Below, one piece after another: positions 1-8,152 of a stretch of DNA of 37,415 nt. Numbering within the stretch: position 1 is the stretch's first letter; every line of letters starts with the position of its first letter. The DNA comes from Vulcanimicrobiota bacterium (lineage in GTDB: Bacteria > Vulcanimicrobiota > Vulcanimicrobiia > Vulcanimicrobiales > Vulcanimicrobiaceae). A program made the translations under genes and the position numbers. Where the stretch lies: positions 1 to 37,415 of the forward strand of contig JABEUW010000068.1 in NCBI GenBank assembly GCA_013043945.1. The letters are read 5' to 3'. The notes beneath the pieces were generated by a model. The model was given only the letters and a program-made list of their open reading frames with translations, did no database searches and was not told where the DNA came from.

Positions 1-2
1 AC

Positions 3-101
3 GGGAAACGTATCGAAGCGATGCCTCATCTCACTACAAGGAGGCATTCCGTGCCATCCTACGAGCAGGGGAGACTCTTTCGCGCCTGCAAAGGTCGATA
101 G
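3..101 (+). CDS. Possible 3' end of an upstream gene or a short leader ORF
   Basis: An open frame enters from the left edge and stops with TAG at 99-101, two bases before the ATG of the next gene. Inside it, AAGGAGG at 38-44 lies six bases ahead of a GTG at 51, which would give a 16-residue peptide. Either this is the tail of a gene lying mostly outside the window, or it is a short translated leader coupled to the beta-barrel gene. The frame is too short for the sequence alone to decide between them, and nothing in the residues is recognisable. Confidence 0.25.
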   Translation, partial: GKRIEAMPHLTTRRHSVPSYEQGRLFRACKGR

Positions 102-102
102 G

Positions 103-894
103 ATGCTTTCGACATGTCGCGCTTTCGCCCTCGCCGCAACGCTGATTGCAACGATTGGAGCGGCGGCGGCACCGAAGCCGGCGAGCCTCTGCGACGGAGG
201 GCTCCTCGCGATTCTCAACCGTCCGACCATCGGCTATTCGACCTGCGCGGTCGCGCCGCGCCGGGTGGTCGGCGAGTTCGGCATCCAAAACACCGTCGAT
301 GCCGCCGGGAGCAATCTCAGCCTCGGACAGGGATTTTTGCGCTACGGGCTCGGGCACGGATTCGAGGCCGATATCGATGCCCCGAACGTTATTGCGGGCA
401 GCAGCGTGCCCTTCGCCGGGCTCCAGGACCTTGGGCTCGGCCTGAAGTGGCAGTTTCTCGACCGCCCAACCCTCGGTGGCGCCTTCGACCTCATCCAGAG
501 CCTACCGACCGCGCGGGCCGGGGTAAGCCTCGGCGCCCCCTCGACCACGCTGAATCTCGACCTCGCGACCGCCCTGGGCTCGCGTTCGGGGCTCGGTATC
601 ACGCTCGCCGCGATCGATACCAGCGGCTTCGGAGGCGGTGGTGCGCGGCAGCGCTACTTCGCCTTCCAACCCTCGATGGCGCTCACGAACCTCATCACCC
701 CGCGCCTACAGATCTATCTCGAAGGGGTCGCGCTTTCACGCACCGCGCCCGATGCCCCCGGAGCGTTCACGATCGACGGCGGCTTCCAGTACGCCGCGAC
801 CCCGAGCCTCGAACTCGATATCGAGGGCGCGCAATCGACGAGCGCGGGAATCCACGCCCATTATTTCGGGCTTGGTTTCGGTATCGCCGTCTGA
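103..894 (+). CDS. Secreted beta-barrel-type outer-membrane protein, function unknown
   Basis: The 263-residue product starts with a typical signal peptide: a Cys/Arg n-region, the hydrophobic stretch ALAATLIATIGAAAA, then APKPAS. The rest alternates short hydrophobic and polar strands rich in Gly, Leu and Phe (for example LGLGLKWQFLDRP and IHAHYFGLGFGIAV). This is the look of a small outer-membrane barrel of the phenol-degradation MetA/transporter type. AAGG at 91-94 lies eight bases before the ATG, which supports this start. The last 34 bases overlap the end of the convergent namA gene. The substrate or role cannot be read from the sequence, and the barrel call is based on composition and not on a diagnostic motif. 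Confidence 0.7.
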   Translation: MLSTCRAFALAATLIATIGAAAAPKPASLCDGGLLAILNRPTIGYSTCAVAPRRVVGEFGIQNTVDAAGSNLSLGQGFLRYGLGHGFEADIDAPNVIAGSSVPFAGLQDLGLGLKWQFLDRPTLGGAFDLIQSLPTARAGVSLGAPSTTLNLDLATALGSRSGLGITLAAIDTSGFGGGGARQRYFAFQPSMALTNLITPRLQIYLEGVALSRTAPDAPGAFTIDGGFQYAATPSLELDIEGAQSTSAGIHAHYFGLGFGIAV

Positions 895-1955
895 CGTCCG
901 CGCGCGTATTGCGGCGGCACGAAACTCTCGCCCCCGAGCCGATCGACGGCATCCCAGAGCCAGCGCGGATCGCGCAGAAAACCTCGCGCGAGGGCCACAA
1001 AATCGGCCTCTCCATCGCGCACGATACGATCGGCATACTCCGGATCGACGATCATCCCGACGGCGATCGTCGCCATACCGGTCGCCGCACGAATCGCCTT
1101 TGCAAATCCCACTTGGTAGCCCGGTGCGGGATGAATCTTTTGCAACGGTGAGAGCCCACCCCCACTAACGTCGACGAAATCGCAACCGCGTTCGGCGAGC
1201 TGCCGCACTAGGACGATCGACGCATCGAGATCCCACCCGCCCTCGACGAAATCGGTCGCCGATATACGCACGCCGACCGGCATCTCGGTGGGCAACGCAT
1301 CGCGCACCGCTTGGAAAAGCTCCAGCGGAAATCGCATGCGATTCTCCAACGATCCACCGTACTCGTCGTTACGATGATTGCTCAGCGGCGAGAGAAATTG
1401 ATGCGCGAGATAGCCGTGCGCGAAATGGAGTTCCACCACGTCGACGCCGGCTCGCCGCGCGCGTTGCGCCGCCGCGACGAAGTCCGCGATCGTCGTTTCG
1501 ATGCCGGCACGATCGAGCGCGAGCGGTTCCGCCCAGCCTTCGTCGTATGCGAGCGCACTTGGCGCGATCGGCTGCCAGAGCGCCGGGTTTGGCGGTAGGT
1601 CGCCGGCGGGGAACGGAGGGCGCGTGCCTCCTTTGCGCCCGGCGTGGCCGAGTTGAATGCCGACCCGACTCTGCGACCAGGTTTTCAAAAAATCGACGAC
1701 GCGTTTGAGCCCGCGTTCGTTTTCATCGCTATAGAGACCGAGGCAATGCGGCGTGATGCGCCCTTCCGGGTTTACGTGCGTCGCCTCAAAAAAAACTAAT
1801 CCCGGCCCGGAGAGCGCGAGATGGCCGAGATTGACGAGATGCCAATCCGACGCGGTACCGTCGATCGCGGAGTATTGACACATCGGTGAAACCACGACGC
1901 GATTGGAAATCTCAACGGAGCGCAACGAAAACGATGAAAATAATGATGCGGGCAT
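861..1955 (-). CDS. namA: NAD(P)H:flavin oxidoreductase, old yellow enzyme family (YqjM/NamA type)
   Basis: The 364-residue protein is a full-length FMN-binding TIM barrel of the thermophilic-like old yellow enzymes, which reduce activated C=C bonds of enals, enones and maleimides with NADPH. The N-terminal SPMCQYSA motif places Cys26 and Tyr28 exactly as in Bacillus YqjM, where they tune the flavin and bind substrate. The HFAHGYL segment carries the pair of substrate-binding histidines. The signature LSPLSNHRNDEYGGSLENR and the C-terminal ALARGFLRDP (FMN phosphate region) are intact. It lies 48 bases downstream of the tRNA-Leu gene on the same strand and converges with the beta-barrel gene, overlapping it by 34 bases. 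The family call is secure; the physiological substrate is unknown. Confidence 0.93.
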   Translation of the reverse strand: MPASLFSSFSLRSVEISNRVVVSPMCQYSAIDGTASDWHLVNLGHLALSGPGLVFFEATHVNPEGRITPHCLGLYSDENERGLKRVVDFLKTWSQSRVGIQLGHAGRKGGTRPPFPAGDLPPNPALWQPIAPSALAYDEGWAEPLALDRAGIETTIADFVAAAQRARRAGVDVVELHFAHGYLAHQFLSPLSNHRNDEYGGSLENRMRFPLELFQAVRDALPTEMPVGVRISATDFVEGGWDLDASIVLVRQLAERGCDFVDVSGGGLSPLQKIHPAPGYQVGFAKAIRAATGMATIAVGMIVDPEYADRIVRDGEADFVALARGFLRDPRWLWDAVDRLGGESFVPPQYARGRQTAIPKPSPK

Positions 1956-2003
1956 ACTCGGTCAAACCACCGAGCGCGCGTGTTGGTTTCCGGCGAAATT
2001 ATT

Positions 2004-2087
2004 TGGGAAGGCCGGGGCTTGAACCCGGATGCCCTTGCGAGCGGCAGATTTTAAGTCTGCTGTGTCTACCGATTCCACCACCCTCCC
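2004..2087 (-). tRNA. tRNA-Leu (anticodon UAA)
   Basis: Read on the minus strand, the acceptor stem GGGAGGG pairs with CCTTCCC (one G-U pair) with discriminator A. The anticodon stem GCAGA/TCTGC encloses CTTAAAA, giving anticodon UAA at 2051-2053. The T arm contains GGTTCAAGCC, and the variable arm is long, as in class II tRNAs. CCA is not encoded. The first 22 bases of the tRNA overlap the end of the ppx gene, whose TAG stop lies in the D-arm. Confidence 0.97.
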
Positions 2088-3028
2088 GTCCCGCCCTGAT
2101 GCCGCGCGACCGCCAGCGCATCCTGCTGCTGCAGGAGATAGCCGAGCAGGAGATCCCCCGCCGTTACCGTCGCGCTCTCCATCTTCAAGCATTCGAGCGC
2201 GCTCGCGAGAATCAGCACGCCCGCCGGAAGAATATCTGCGCGCTGTGCTTTGACGCCTTCGAGCGCTCGTCGTTCCTCGATACCGAGCGCACAGAGCCGC
2301 ACGAAGGTCGCCTCGAGCCGCTCGCGCGTGAGTTCGTAGCGTTCGATGCGCCCTCGTTTCGCGCGAATCAGCGACGCCGCACTCGTCGCACTCCCGCCGA
2401 CCAGGGCAATACGTTGCGCGCCGCGCAACGCGCTCAGCGGCGCGAGCCGCTCGCCGGCGAGCGCTCGAGCGCGCTCCACGGGGCCCTCGCCGATCGGCCC
2501 GTATTGCCCGCCGAGCTCCGGAACCGCCTCGGTGAGCCGTACCGCACCGAGTTCCACCGAGAGCGAGCGCTGCGGCAGATTGCCCTCACCGATTGCATAT
2601 TCGGTGCTCCCGCCTCCGACATCGATCGCTCCGGTCAGCGTTCCCGAACTCGGCGGAAGGCTCGCGAGCGCACCGCGAAAGGAGGCGGCGGCTTCTTCTT
2701 CGCCCGAGAGCACGCGAAGCGGTACCCCGGTAATGCGCTCGACGGCACGCGAAAAAGCGTCGCGATTCGTCGCTCTACGTACCGCGCTCGTCGCTATTGC
2801 GTAAAGGCGTAGGTAGTGTCCGCGCACGCTGCCCGCGTGCACGCGTACCGCTTCGAGCGTTCGCTCCATCGGTTCCTCGCCGAGCATCCCGCTCTCGCCG
2901 ACCCCTTCACCGAGGCGTGTGCCGATGGAACGTTCGACCGCGACGTGCGGTCGCCCATCGTGTGCATCGGCGAGCAGCACGCGCGTCGAGTTCGTTCCGA
3001 TCGAAATGACGGCGAGATAGCCGCTCAA
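2066..3028 (-). CDS. ppx: Ppx/GppA family exopolyphosphatase/pppGpp phosphohydrolase
   Basis: The 320-residue product matches the two-lobed actin-like ATPase domain of Ppx/GppA enzymes, which hydrolyse polyphosphate and/or pppGpp. The first phosphate loop is seen as SIGTNSTR, the second as DVGGGSTE, and GEEEAAASF is the conserved acidic segment between them. The length fits the short, single-module actinobacterial-type Ppx and lacks the C-terminal HD domain of Escherichia coli Ppx. The start is a TTG that overlaps the TGA of the S1-like gene (TTGA at 3025-3028), so translation is probably coupled. The last codons, encoding GGWWNR, and the TAG stop are read from the tRNA-Leu gene. Whether polyphosphate or pppGpp is preferred cannot be told. 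Confidence 0.9.
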   Translation of the reverse strand: MSGYLAVISIGTNSTRVLLADAHDGRPHVAVERSIGTRLGEGVGESGMLGEEPMERTLEAVRVHAGSVRGHYLRLYAIATSAVRRATNRDAFSRAVERITGVPLRVLSGEEEAAASFRGALASLPPSSGTLTGAIDVGGGSTEYAIGEGNLPQRSLSVELGAVRLTEAVPELGGQYGPIGEGPVERARALAGERLAPLSALRGAQRIALVGGSATSAASLIRAKRGRIERYELTRERLEATFVRLCALGIEERRALEGVKAQRADILPAGVLILASALECLKMESATVTAGDLLLGYLLQQQDALAVARHQGGTGGWWNR

Positions 3029-3378
3029 GGTTTGCTATCGTTGCGTTTTTTGGGAACGAAACGCCGGCGGCGTTGCGGCGACGCGGCGCGCGCCTCCTCA
3101 TCGCTCTCGCTTCCATCACCTTGATTGAAGCGCAACAATCGCTCTTCGAACGCATCGTCGCGCTGAATCGGCAGTACTTTTGCCTCCAACCGTCGGTTGC
3201 GCGGGACGACCGCCAATTCGATCTCGCGTTCGCTCTGCAGCGCGCGTTCTAGGAAATTCCGGTATGCCGCCACTTCGTTTTCGTTGATACTCGCCAATTC
3301 ACCGTTCTCCAAACGCACGAGCGCACCGTGTGCATGAATCTGCACGACGGTTCCGTTTCGTTTCGCGGGATTACTCAA
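3025..3378 (-). CDS. Small S1-like (OB-fold) RNA-binding protein
   Basis: The 117-residue protein opens with an S1-like strand pattern, GTVVQIHAHGALVRLENGELASI, at about residues 9-32. This is typical of OB-fold RNA-binding domains. The C-terminal third is highly charged and ends in a basic tail (QRRRRFVPKKRNDSKP), as in many RNA-binding proteins. The start is a TTG within a TTGA overlap with the FtsB-like gene upstream, and the stop overlaps the TTG of ppx in the same way. All three genes are therefore likely to be translated together. An S1-domain protein beside a FtsB/DivIC-like gene and ppx recalls the divIC - S1 gene (YabR) - ppx order seen in several Gram-positive genomes. Its RNA target is unknown. 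Confidence 0.65.
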   Translation of the reverse strand: MSNPAKRNGTVVQIHAHGALVRLENGELASINENEVAAYRNFLERALQSEREIELAVVPRNRRLEAKVLPIQRDDAFEERLLRFNQGDGSESDEEARAASPQRRRRFVPKKRNDSKP

Positions 3379-3698
3379 TGGACGGCGGGCGAGGGGCGAG
3401 GTTCGACGATGACCATGCGTTCGTTGGGCGCGAGCATGCGTAGCCGTTCGTGAATTTCGGGAATCGCTCCGCGTGCGGTCCGCAAGCGAACGATACGGCG
3501 GCGCAACCGCACGTCACGCCGTTCGTAGGTCGCGATTTGCGCGTGCGTTTGTCGCAGATCGGATGCGAGTTTCAAGTCGGTGCCGACGACGCGAGCGAAC
3601 TGCGCCGCGACGAGGAGCACGAAAACCGATCCCACGGCGATCGCAGCAAGGCGCCGGGCCGAGCGTACGAGCGGGTGCTGCGCGAGGCGAACGATCAC
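3375..3698 (-). CDS. FtsB/DivIC-like septum formation initiator
   Basis: The 107-residue product has the layout of FtsB/DivIC. A short cytoplasmic N-terminus is followed by one membrane helix (AAIAVGSVFVLLVAAQFARVV) and then a charged, Leu/Arg-rich coiled coil (DLRQTHAQIATYERRDVRLRRRIVRLRTARG). It ends in a short extracytoplasmic tail containing ERLRMLAPNERMV, resembling the conserved segment after the coiled coil. Such proteins join FtsL and FtsQ/DivIB in the divisome. I chose the GTG at 3698 because it makes a GTGA overlap with the accA stop, matching the neighbouring junctions. A start at 3731 would force a 37-base overlap. Assignment rests on architecture and neighbourhood, since this family has little sequence conservation. 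Confidence 0.7.
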   Translation of the reverse strand: MIVRLAQHPLVRSARRLAAIAVGSVFVLLVAAQFARVVGTDLKLASDLRQTHAQIATYERRDVRLRRRIVRLRTARGAIPEIHERLRMLAPNERMVIVEPRPSPAVH

Positions 3699-4669
3699 GG
3701 CGCACCGTCCGTAGCGAGCGAGTCGCGCCAACTCCCCAGACGACGATATTTTTCGTACCGGGCGTTCAGAAGGTCGGGGAGCGAGAACGACTCGAGAAGG
3801 TCGAGCACCGCGCCGATGCGATCGAGTACGCGCGTCACCGTTGCGGCCGCATCGCGATGCGCGCCGCCGAGCGGCTCGGGAATGACTTCATCGACGATGC
3901 CGAAGCCGCGCAGATCCGAGGCCGTCAATTTTAAGTGCGCCGCTGCCTCATCGGCCTTACTCGCATCGCCCCAAAGGATCGCGGCGCAGCCCTCCGGCGA
4001 TGCGACCGAGTAGACGCTATGTTCGAGCATTAAAACGCGATCCGCGATCGCTAACGCTAACGCGCCGCCGGAGCCGCCCTCGCCGATCACGACGCAGAGC
4101 GTCGGCACTCGGAGCGCGGCGAAGACTTCGAGCGATGCCGCGATCGCTTCGGACTGCGCGTGCTCCTCGGAGAGAATCCCGGGATCGGCGCCCTTCGTAT
4201 CGACGAAGGTCACCAACGGAAGATTAAAGCGCTGCGCGAGCAGAGCGAGCCGTTCGCCCTTCCGGTACCCCTCGGGCGTCGACATACCGAAGTTCCGCGC
4301 GAGATTCTCTTTCATATCGCGCCCCCGTTGTTGCCCGATCGCCACGATTGAGTGACCGCCGAGGCGCGCGAAACCACCGACGATCGCCGGATCGTCGCGG
4401 AACATGCGGTCGCCGTGCAATTCGTCGAACGCGTCGAGCCCGGCGATATAACCGAGCGTCGTCGGGCGCCGAGGGTGGCGCGCCATATGCACTTTTTCCC
4501 ACGGCGAGAGCGAACCGAAGACTTCGGCGAGCAGCTGGCGATATTTGCTTTCGAGCGAGGCGATCTCCGCGGACATATCGATCCGCTGCCCTTCGTTCGC
4601 CGAGCGCAAATCCTCGATGCGTCGCTCGAGTTCCAGAAGCCCCTTCTCGCGTTCGAGCAGCGGGTTCAT
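3695..4669 (-). CDS. accA: Acetyl-CoA carboxylase carboxyltransferase subunit alpha
   Basis: The 324-residue protein is AccA, which with AccD transfers the carboxyl group from biotin to acetyl-CoA to give malonyl-CoA for fatty-acid synthesis. Diagnostic stretches are the N-terminal helix with ARHPRRPTTLGYI, then FDELHGDRMFRDDPAIVGG, GMSTPEGYRKGERL, FVDTKGADPG, IGEGGSGGALAL and SVYSVASPEGCAAILW. The last three build the biotin/CoA-binding crotonase fold. Its ATG overlaps the accD stop (ATGA at 4666-4669), ensuring stoichiometric translation. The stop overlaps the GTG of the FtsB-like gene. Length is normal and no key motif is missing. Confidence 0.97.
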   Translation of the reverse strand: MNPLLEREKGLLELERRIEDLRSANEGQRIDMSAEIASLESKYRQLLAEVFGSLSPWEKVHMARHPRRPTTLGYIAGLDAFDELHGDRMFRDDPAIVGGFARLGGHSIVAIGQQRGRDMKENLARNFGMSTPEGYRKGERLALLAQRFNLPLVTFVDTKGADPGILSEEHAQSEAIAASLEVFAALRVPTLCVVIGEGGSGGALALAIADRVLMLEHSVYSVASPEGCAAILWGDASKADEAAAHLKLTASDLRGFGIVDEVIPEPLGGAHRDAAATVTRVLDRIGAVLDLLESFSLPDLLNARYEKYRRLGSWRDSLATDGAP

Positions 4670-5535
4670 GCCGATAACTCCGCCCGTTTGCGGCGCTGCA
4701 TTCCGGCGCGTGCGTATCCCAGCAACCGTTCGAGCGTCGGTTTGAGGTTCGGACGATCGACGACGCCGTCGATATGGCCGCGCTCGAGTAAAAACTCGGC
4801 GGTCTGAAAACGATCGGGAAGCCGCTGCCGAATCGTCTGTTCGATGACGCGGCGACCCGCGAATCCGATCATCGCGTTCCGCTCGGCGAGAATGACGTCG
4901 GCCTGAAAAGCAAAGGAGGCAGAGACGCCGCCGGTCGTCGGGTCGGTAAGGACGGTGAGAAACGGCTGCCCGCTCGCTTTGAGGCGCACCACCGCGGCCG
5001 TGGTTTTCGCCATCTGCATCAACGCGAGCATGCCTTCTTCCATGCGTGCTCCCCCCGACGCGGTGAAGATCGCGCAGGGGAGCCCTCGCTCCGTCGCCGC
5101 TTCGATGAGGCGCGTCAGGCGTTCGCCGACGACCGAGCCCATCGTTCCGCCGCGAAAATGAAAGTCCATAACCCCGAGCGCGAGTTCGTAGCCTCCGATA
5201 CTTCCGAAGCCGCAGAGCACCGCTTCGTCCATGCCGCTCTTTGCAGCGTCGGCGGCGAGTTTCTGCGGATAGCTCTTTTTATCGGTCCAGGAGAGGGGAT
5301 CGGCTGGGAGAATGCCGCGCGCGATCTCTTCGAAATCGCCATCGATTAACGATAGAATGCGGTCGTGCGCGTGCATGCGAAAGTGATGCGAGCAACGGAC
5401 GCAGACGTCGAGATTCGCCGAAAGGTCGGGGCGATAGAGTACCTCGCCGCAGCTCGGGCACTTCACCCATTGCGCTGCGTCATCGCGCACTTTTTCACGA
5501 TTTCGGCCGCCGCGCAGCCAGTCCGCCATCGGCAT
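4666..5535 (-). CDS. accD: Acetyl-CoA carboxylase carboxyltransferase subunit beta
   Basis: The 289-residue protein is AccD, the zinc-ribbon-bearing partner of AccA. Four cysteines in two CxxC pairs (C26, C29, C45, C48 within VKCPSCGE and DVCVRCSHHF) form the zinc finger. The crotonase-fold core shows VMDFHFRGGTMGSVVGE, FTASGGARMEEGMLALMQM, VLTDPTTGGVSASFAF and FAGRRVIEQTIRQRLP, all classical for AccD. It lies three bases after the glycosyltransferase stop and overlaps accA by ATGA. The biotin carboxylase (accC) and biotin carrier (accB) genes are not in the window, so they must be elsewhere. Confidence 0.97.
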   Translation of the reverse strand: MPMADWLRGGRNREKVRDDAAQWVKCPSCGEVLYRPDLSANLDVCVRCSHHFRMHAHDRILSLIDGDFEEIARGILPADPLSWTDKKSYPQKLAADAAKSGMDEAVLCGFGSIGGYELALGVMDFHFRGGTMGSVVGERLTRLIEAATERGLPCAIFTASGGARMEEGMLALMQMAKTTAAVVRLKASGQPFLTVLTDPTTGGVSASFAFQADVILAERNAMIGFAGRRVIEQTIRQRLPDRFQTAEFLLERGHIDGVVDRPNLKPTLERLLGYARAGMQRRKRAELSA

Positions 5536-5538
5536 CGC

Positions 5539-6255
5539 TTACGCCTTCGCGCCAGTGAGTCGGCGACGATAGAGCCGGCTCAGTTGCTTGAGGTAGTTGA
5601 AAATCTCGCTCTGGTTGAGTTTCGATTCACCGACGATTCGATCGGTGAAGACGTACGGAATCTCGAGCGCTCGACCGTAGTGAGCCTTGGCGATCACCTC
5701 CAGGCCGATTTTAAAGCCGATCGGGTCGAGGTCCACGCCATCGAGTGCCTCGCGCTTCACCAGGAAGAAGCCGCTCGTCACATCTGCAATCGGCGTCAGC
5801 GGCCGCGCGAGCATACAGGCGACACGCGACGTAAAGATGCGCTTTGCCGGCCAGTTGGCGATGCCTCCGCCGGGAACGTATCGGCTGCCGACCGCGAGCC
5901 CGTACTGCCCCGAGGCGAGCGCTTCGACCATGTTGGGAAGAATGCGGATATCGTGGCTGAAATCGGCGTCCATCGCGCCCAAAGCGCGCGATTCGGGCCG
6001 CGCGGCTTTCCAACCGTCGATCACGCCGCTGGAGAGCCCCATCTTTCCCGGGCGGTGCAGGCAGCGAACGGGCAGTTCGGCCGCGAGCCGATCGACGATA
6101 CCCCCGGTACCGTCGGGCGAGTTATCGTCGACGACGACGATCTCACCATCGAGCCCTGCGCCCCGAAAAACGTCGACGGCTCCCCGAAGGAGCCGTTCGA
6201 TGCCACCGGCTTCGTTGTAGGTCGGGACCACGATGGTAAAGGGCAGGGCGCTCAT
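5539..6255 (-). CDS. Family 2 glycosyltransferase, polyprenyl-phosphate mannose synthase (DPM1-like)
   Basis: The 238-residue product has a GT-A fold of the dolichol-phosphate mannose synthase type, which moves mannose or another sugar from a nucleotide sugar to a polyprenyl phosphate. Visible motifs are FTIVVPTYNEAGGIE, VVVDDNSPDGTGG, the metal-binding DAD in AMDADFSHD, GSRYVPGGG and the C-terminal GESKLNQSEIFNYLKQL. There are no C-terminal membrane helices, so it is the soluble DPM1 type. I prefer the ATG at 6255, preceded by AGGA, over an upstream start at 6333, which adds an Arg-rich, poorly conserved extension and would overlap the cyclase gene. It lies 13 bases after the cyclase gene and 3 before accD. 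Sugar specificity cannot be read. Confidence 0.88.
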   Translation of the reverse strand: MSALPFTIVVPTYNEAGGIERLLRGAVDVFRGAGLDGEIVVVDDNSPDGTGGIVDRLAAELPVRCLHRPGKMGLSSGVIDGWKAARPESRALGAMDADFSHDIRILPNMVEALASGQYGLAVGSRYVPGGGIANWPAKRIFTSRVACMLARPLTPIADVTSGFFLVKREALDGVDLDPIGFKIGLEVIAKAHYGRALEIPYVFTDRIVGESKLNQSEIFNYLKQLSRLYRRRLTGAKA

Positions 6256-6268
6256 ATATCCTGCAACT

Positions 6269-8152
6269 CTACGACGTCGAACGCAATTGTTCCGCCCCAT
6301 CCGAGCGACGCGAGCGGCTGCGCTTTCGGGCATACATCGCGGCGTCGGCCTGTTCGATCAGCCGAGCCGTATCGGTCGCATCGTTAGGGAAGAGGGCGAT
6401 ACCGACACTCGCGCCGATGGGGATGGAGAGGTTTCGCGCTTCGACGGGCTGCGCGAGTGCTTCGGCGATCCGGCGTTCGAGCCGTTCGATGGAGAGATCG
6501 GTCGCATCGCTCTGAATGACGGCGAACTCGTCGCCGCCGATGCGAGCGATGGTATCGGAGGCACGCACAACACCATCGAAACGGCGCGCAACTTCGAGGA
6601 GTACTTCGTCACCGACACCATGTCCGTATGTGTCGTTGACTCCCTTAAATCCGTCGAGATCGATATAAAAGAGTGCGACCTGAGCGTTGGAACGTGTGGC
6701 GCGAGTTATTTCGCGGCGTAAGGACTCCGCAAAATTACTACGATTCGGCAACGACGTGAGCGGATCGTAAAAAGCGAGTTCACCCATACGCTTCACTTGA
6801 AGGTCGCGCTCCATTGCCGAACCCAGGAGCGCCGCAAGGAGTCGCATGAAGTCGCGATCGGCATCGTCGAAACGCATCGCTCCCGAGCGCGGGCGTCGCG
6901 ACTCAAACGAGACGGTACCATACGGCACGCCTTCGACCCAAATGGTAGCGAGCAGCAAACTGCGCCAACCTTGCCAATCCGTCGCGGGGTCGAGCCGCCA
7001 ACTGCCCCCCTGCGTATCGTCGATTGCCAAAACGACGTCGGTGCCGAAAGCCTCTCGACTAAAGGTGCGCCCGAACGCGATCTCCATTCCCACCGGAATT
7101 TCGGTCGCACCGACACAACGCTCAACGACGACCGCGTCGCCCTTCACGTGCGTCACGAAGCAAGCATCGGCACCGAGCGATTCGATGCCGAAACGCATGA
7201 CGCGTTCGATCTGTGCGTCGAACTCGAGCCCGGAGGCGGCCGCAAGCGCGAGCAACTCGCGCATGCGTTCGCTGCGCATACGCTCTCGATGCGCGAGATC
7301 GCGCATTTCGGAGACATCTTCGAGCGCTACGTAGGCGCCTTCGATCGAACGATCGACGACGATCGGAGAGAACGAGCAGCGCATCGAGACGCTCTCGCCG
7401 TTATTGCGAACGACATTGAGTTCGCTTTGCGGATGCTCGCCCAACATGACGCGCGCAAACGCGGTCCGAAGCGTCGTAAGATCGTCGGGCGAGACATCTT
7501 CCTCAAAAAGCCGAAATGCAATGGCAAGCGATACGCCGCCGAAGCGTTCAAACGCCGCATTGACCCGCCGGTAGCGTCCCTGTGCATCGAGTTCGATCAG
7601 CGGGGTCGCGTGACCGTCGAAAAGGGCGTCGAATCGTTGCTCGATCTGCGCGCTGCTCGCTTCGAGGGGAACGATCTGTCGAAGGTCTCGCGCCGTTGCA
7701 AGAACGGCGATCGGCTTCCCCTCTTCAACGATTGGAGCAACGGTTGCCAACACGTCGAGTCGGGCACTCTGCGCATCGATAAAGCGTGTGACGAGATACT
7801 CGGTCGAGCCCGAGGCGGCTCGTTCGAAGGCGGCGGAGGTTTCTTCGATCGATTCGGGAGCGATGTGCGTTACGAAATGACGCCCGAGCATCTCTCCGGG
7901 GGCATATCCTAAAAAAGCAACCGCCGCCGCATTTCCGTGGATGAGGTGACCTTCTAAATCGTAGATCGCTATCGCGTCGGGGCTGCGGTCGTAGAGTGCC
8001 GCGAAGCGCGCGCGCAGTTGAAGATATTTTTGTCGCCCGGCTCCCAGGTTTGCGACGAGTTTCCGGCGTTCTATTTCGATCGCGATCGTTGCGATTAGAA
8101 AAACGAGGGCGATAATGCCGAGGGCGGCGACAACGACGATCGAGAGCGCCAC
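6269..8152 (-). CDS. Membrane-anchored PAS-PAS-GAF-GGDEF diguanylate cyclase with intact I-site
   Basis: The 627-residue protein has one N-terminal membrane helix (residues about 2-22), two PAS sensor domains (about 50-165 and 170-290), a GAF-like domain (about 305-450) and a C-terminal GGDEF domain. GGDEF is intact at about residue 539, preceded by FYIDLDGFKGVNDTYGHGVGD, so it should make cyclic di-GMP from two GTP. Five residues before GGDEF is RASD, matching the RxxD inhibitory site that binds product. I chose the GTG at 8152, preceded by CGGGGG. It shares its G with the TAG stop of the upstream cyclase (TAGTG) and starts directly at the membrane helix. The longer frame from 8335 would overlap that gene by 184 bases. 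The sensed signal is unknown. Confidence 0.9.
   Translation of the reverse strand: MALSIVVVAALGIIALVFLIATIAIEIERRKLVANLGAGRQKYLQLRARFAALYDRSPDAIAIYDLEGHLIHGNAAAVAFLGYAPGEMLGRHFVTHIAPESIEETSAAFERAASGSTEYLVTRFIDAQSARLDVLATVAPIVEEGKPIAVLATARDLRQIVPLEASSAQIEQRFDALFDGHATPLIELDAQGRYRRVNAAFERFGGVSLAIAFRLFEEDVSPDDLTTLRTAFARVMLGEHPQSELNVVRNNGESVSMRCSFSPIVVDRSIEGAYVALEDVSEMRDLAHRERMRSERMRELLALAAASGLEFDAQIERVMRFGIESLGADACFVTHVKGDAVVVERCVGATEIPVGMEIAFGRTFSREAFGTDVVLAIDDTQGGSWRLDPATDWQGWRSLLLATIWVEGVPYGTVSFESRRPRSGAMRFDDADRDFMRLLAALLGSAMERDLQVKRMGELAFYDPLTSLPNRSNFAESLRREITRATRSNAQVALFYIDLDGFKGVNDTYGHGVGDEVLLEVARRFDGVVRASDTIARIGGDEFAVIQSDATDLSIERLERRIAEALAQPVEARNLSIPIGASVGIALFPNDATDTARLIEQADAAMYARKRSRSRRSDGAEQLRSTS

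Noticed and set aside
114..1151. 345-residue plus-strand open frame at the left end
   Set aside because: Arg/Pro-rich product typical of an out-of-frame reading of GC-rich DNA; it covers the beta-barrel gene and namA, both of which have clear signatures.
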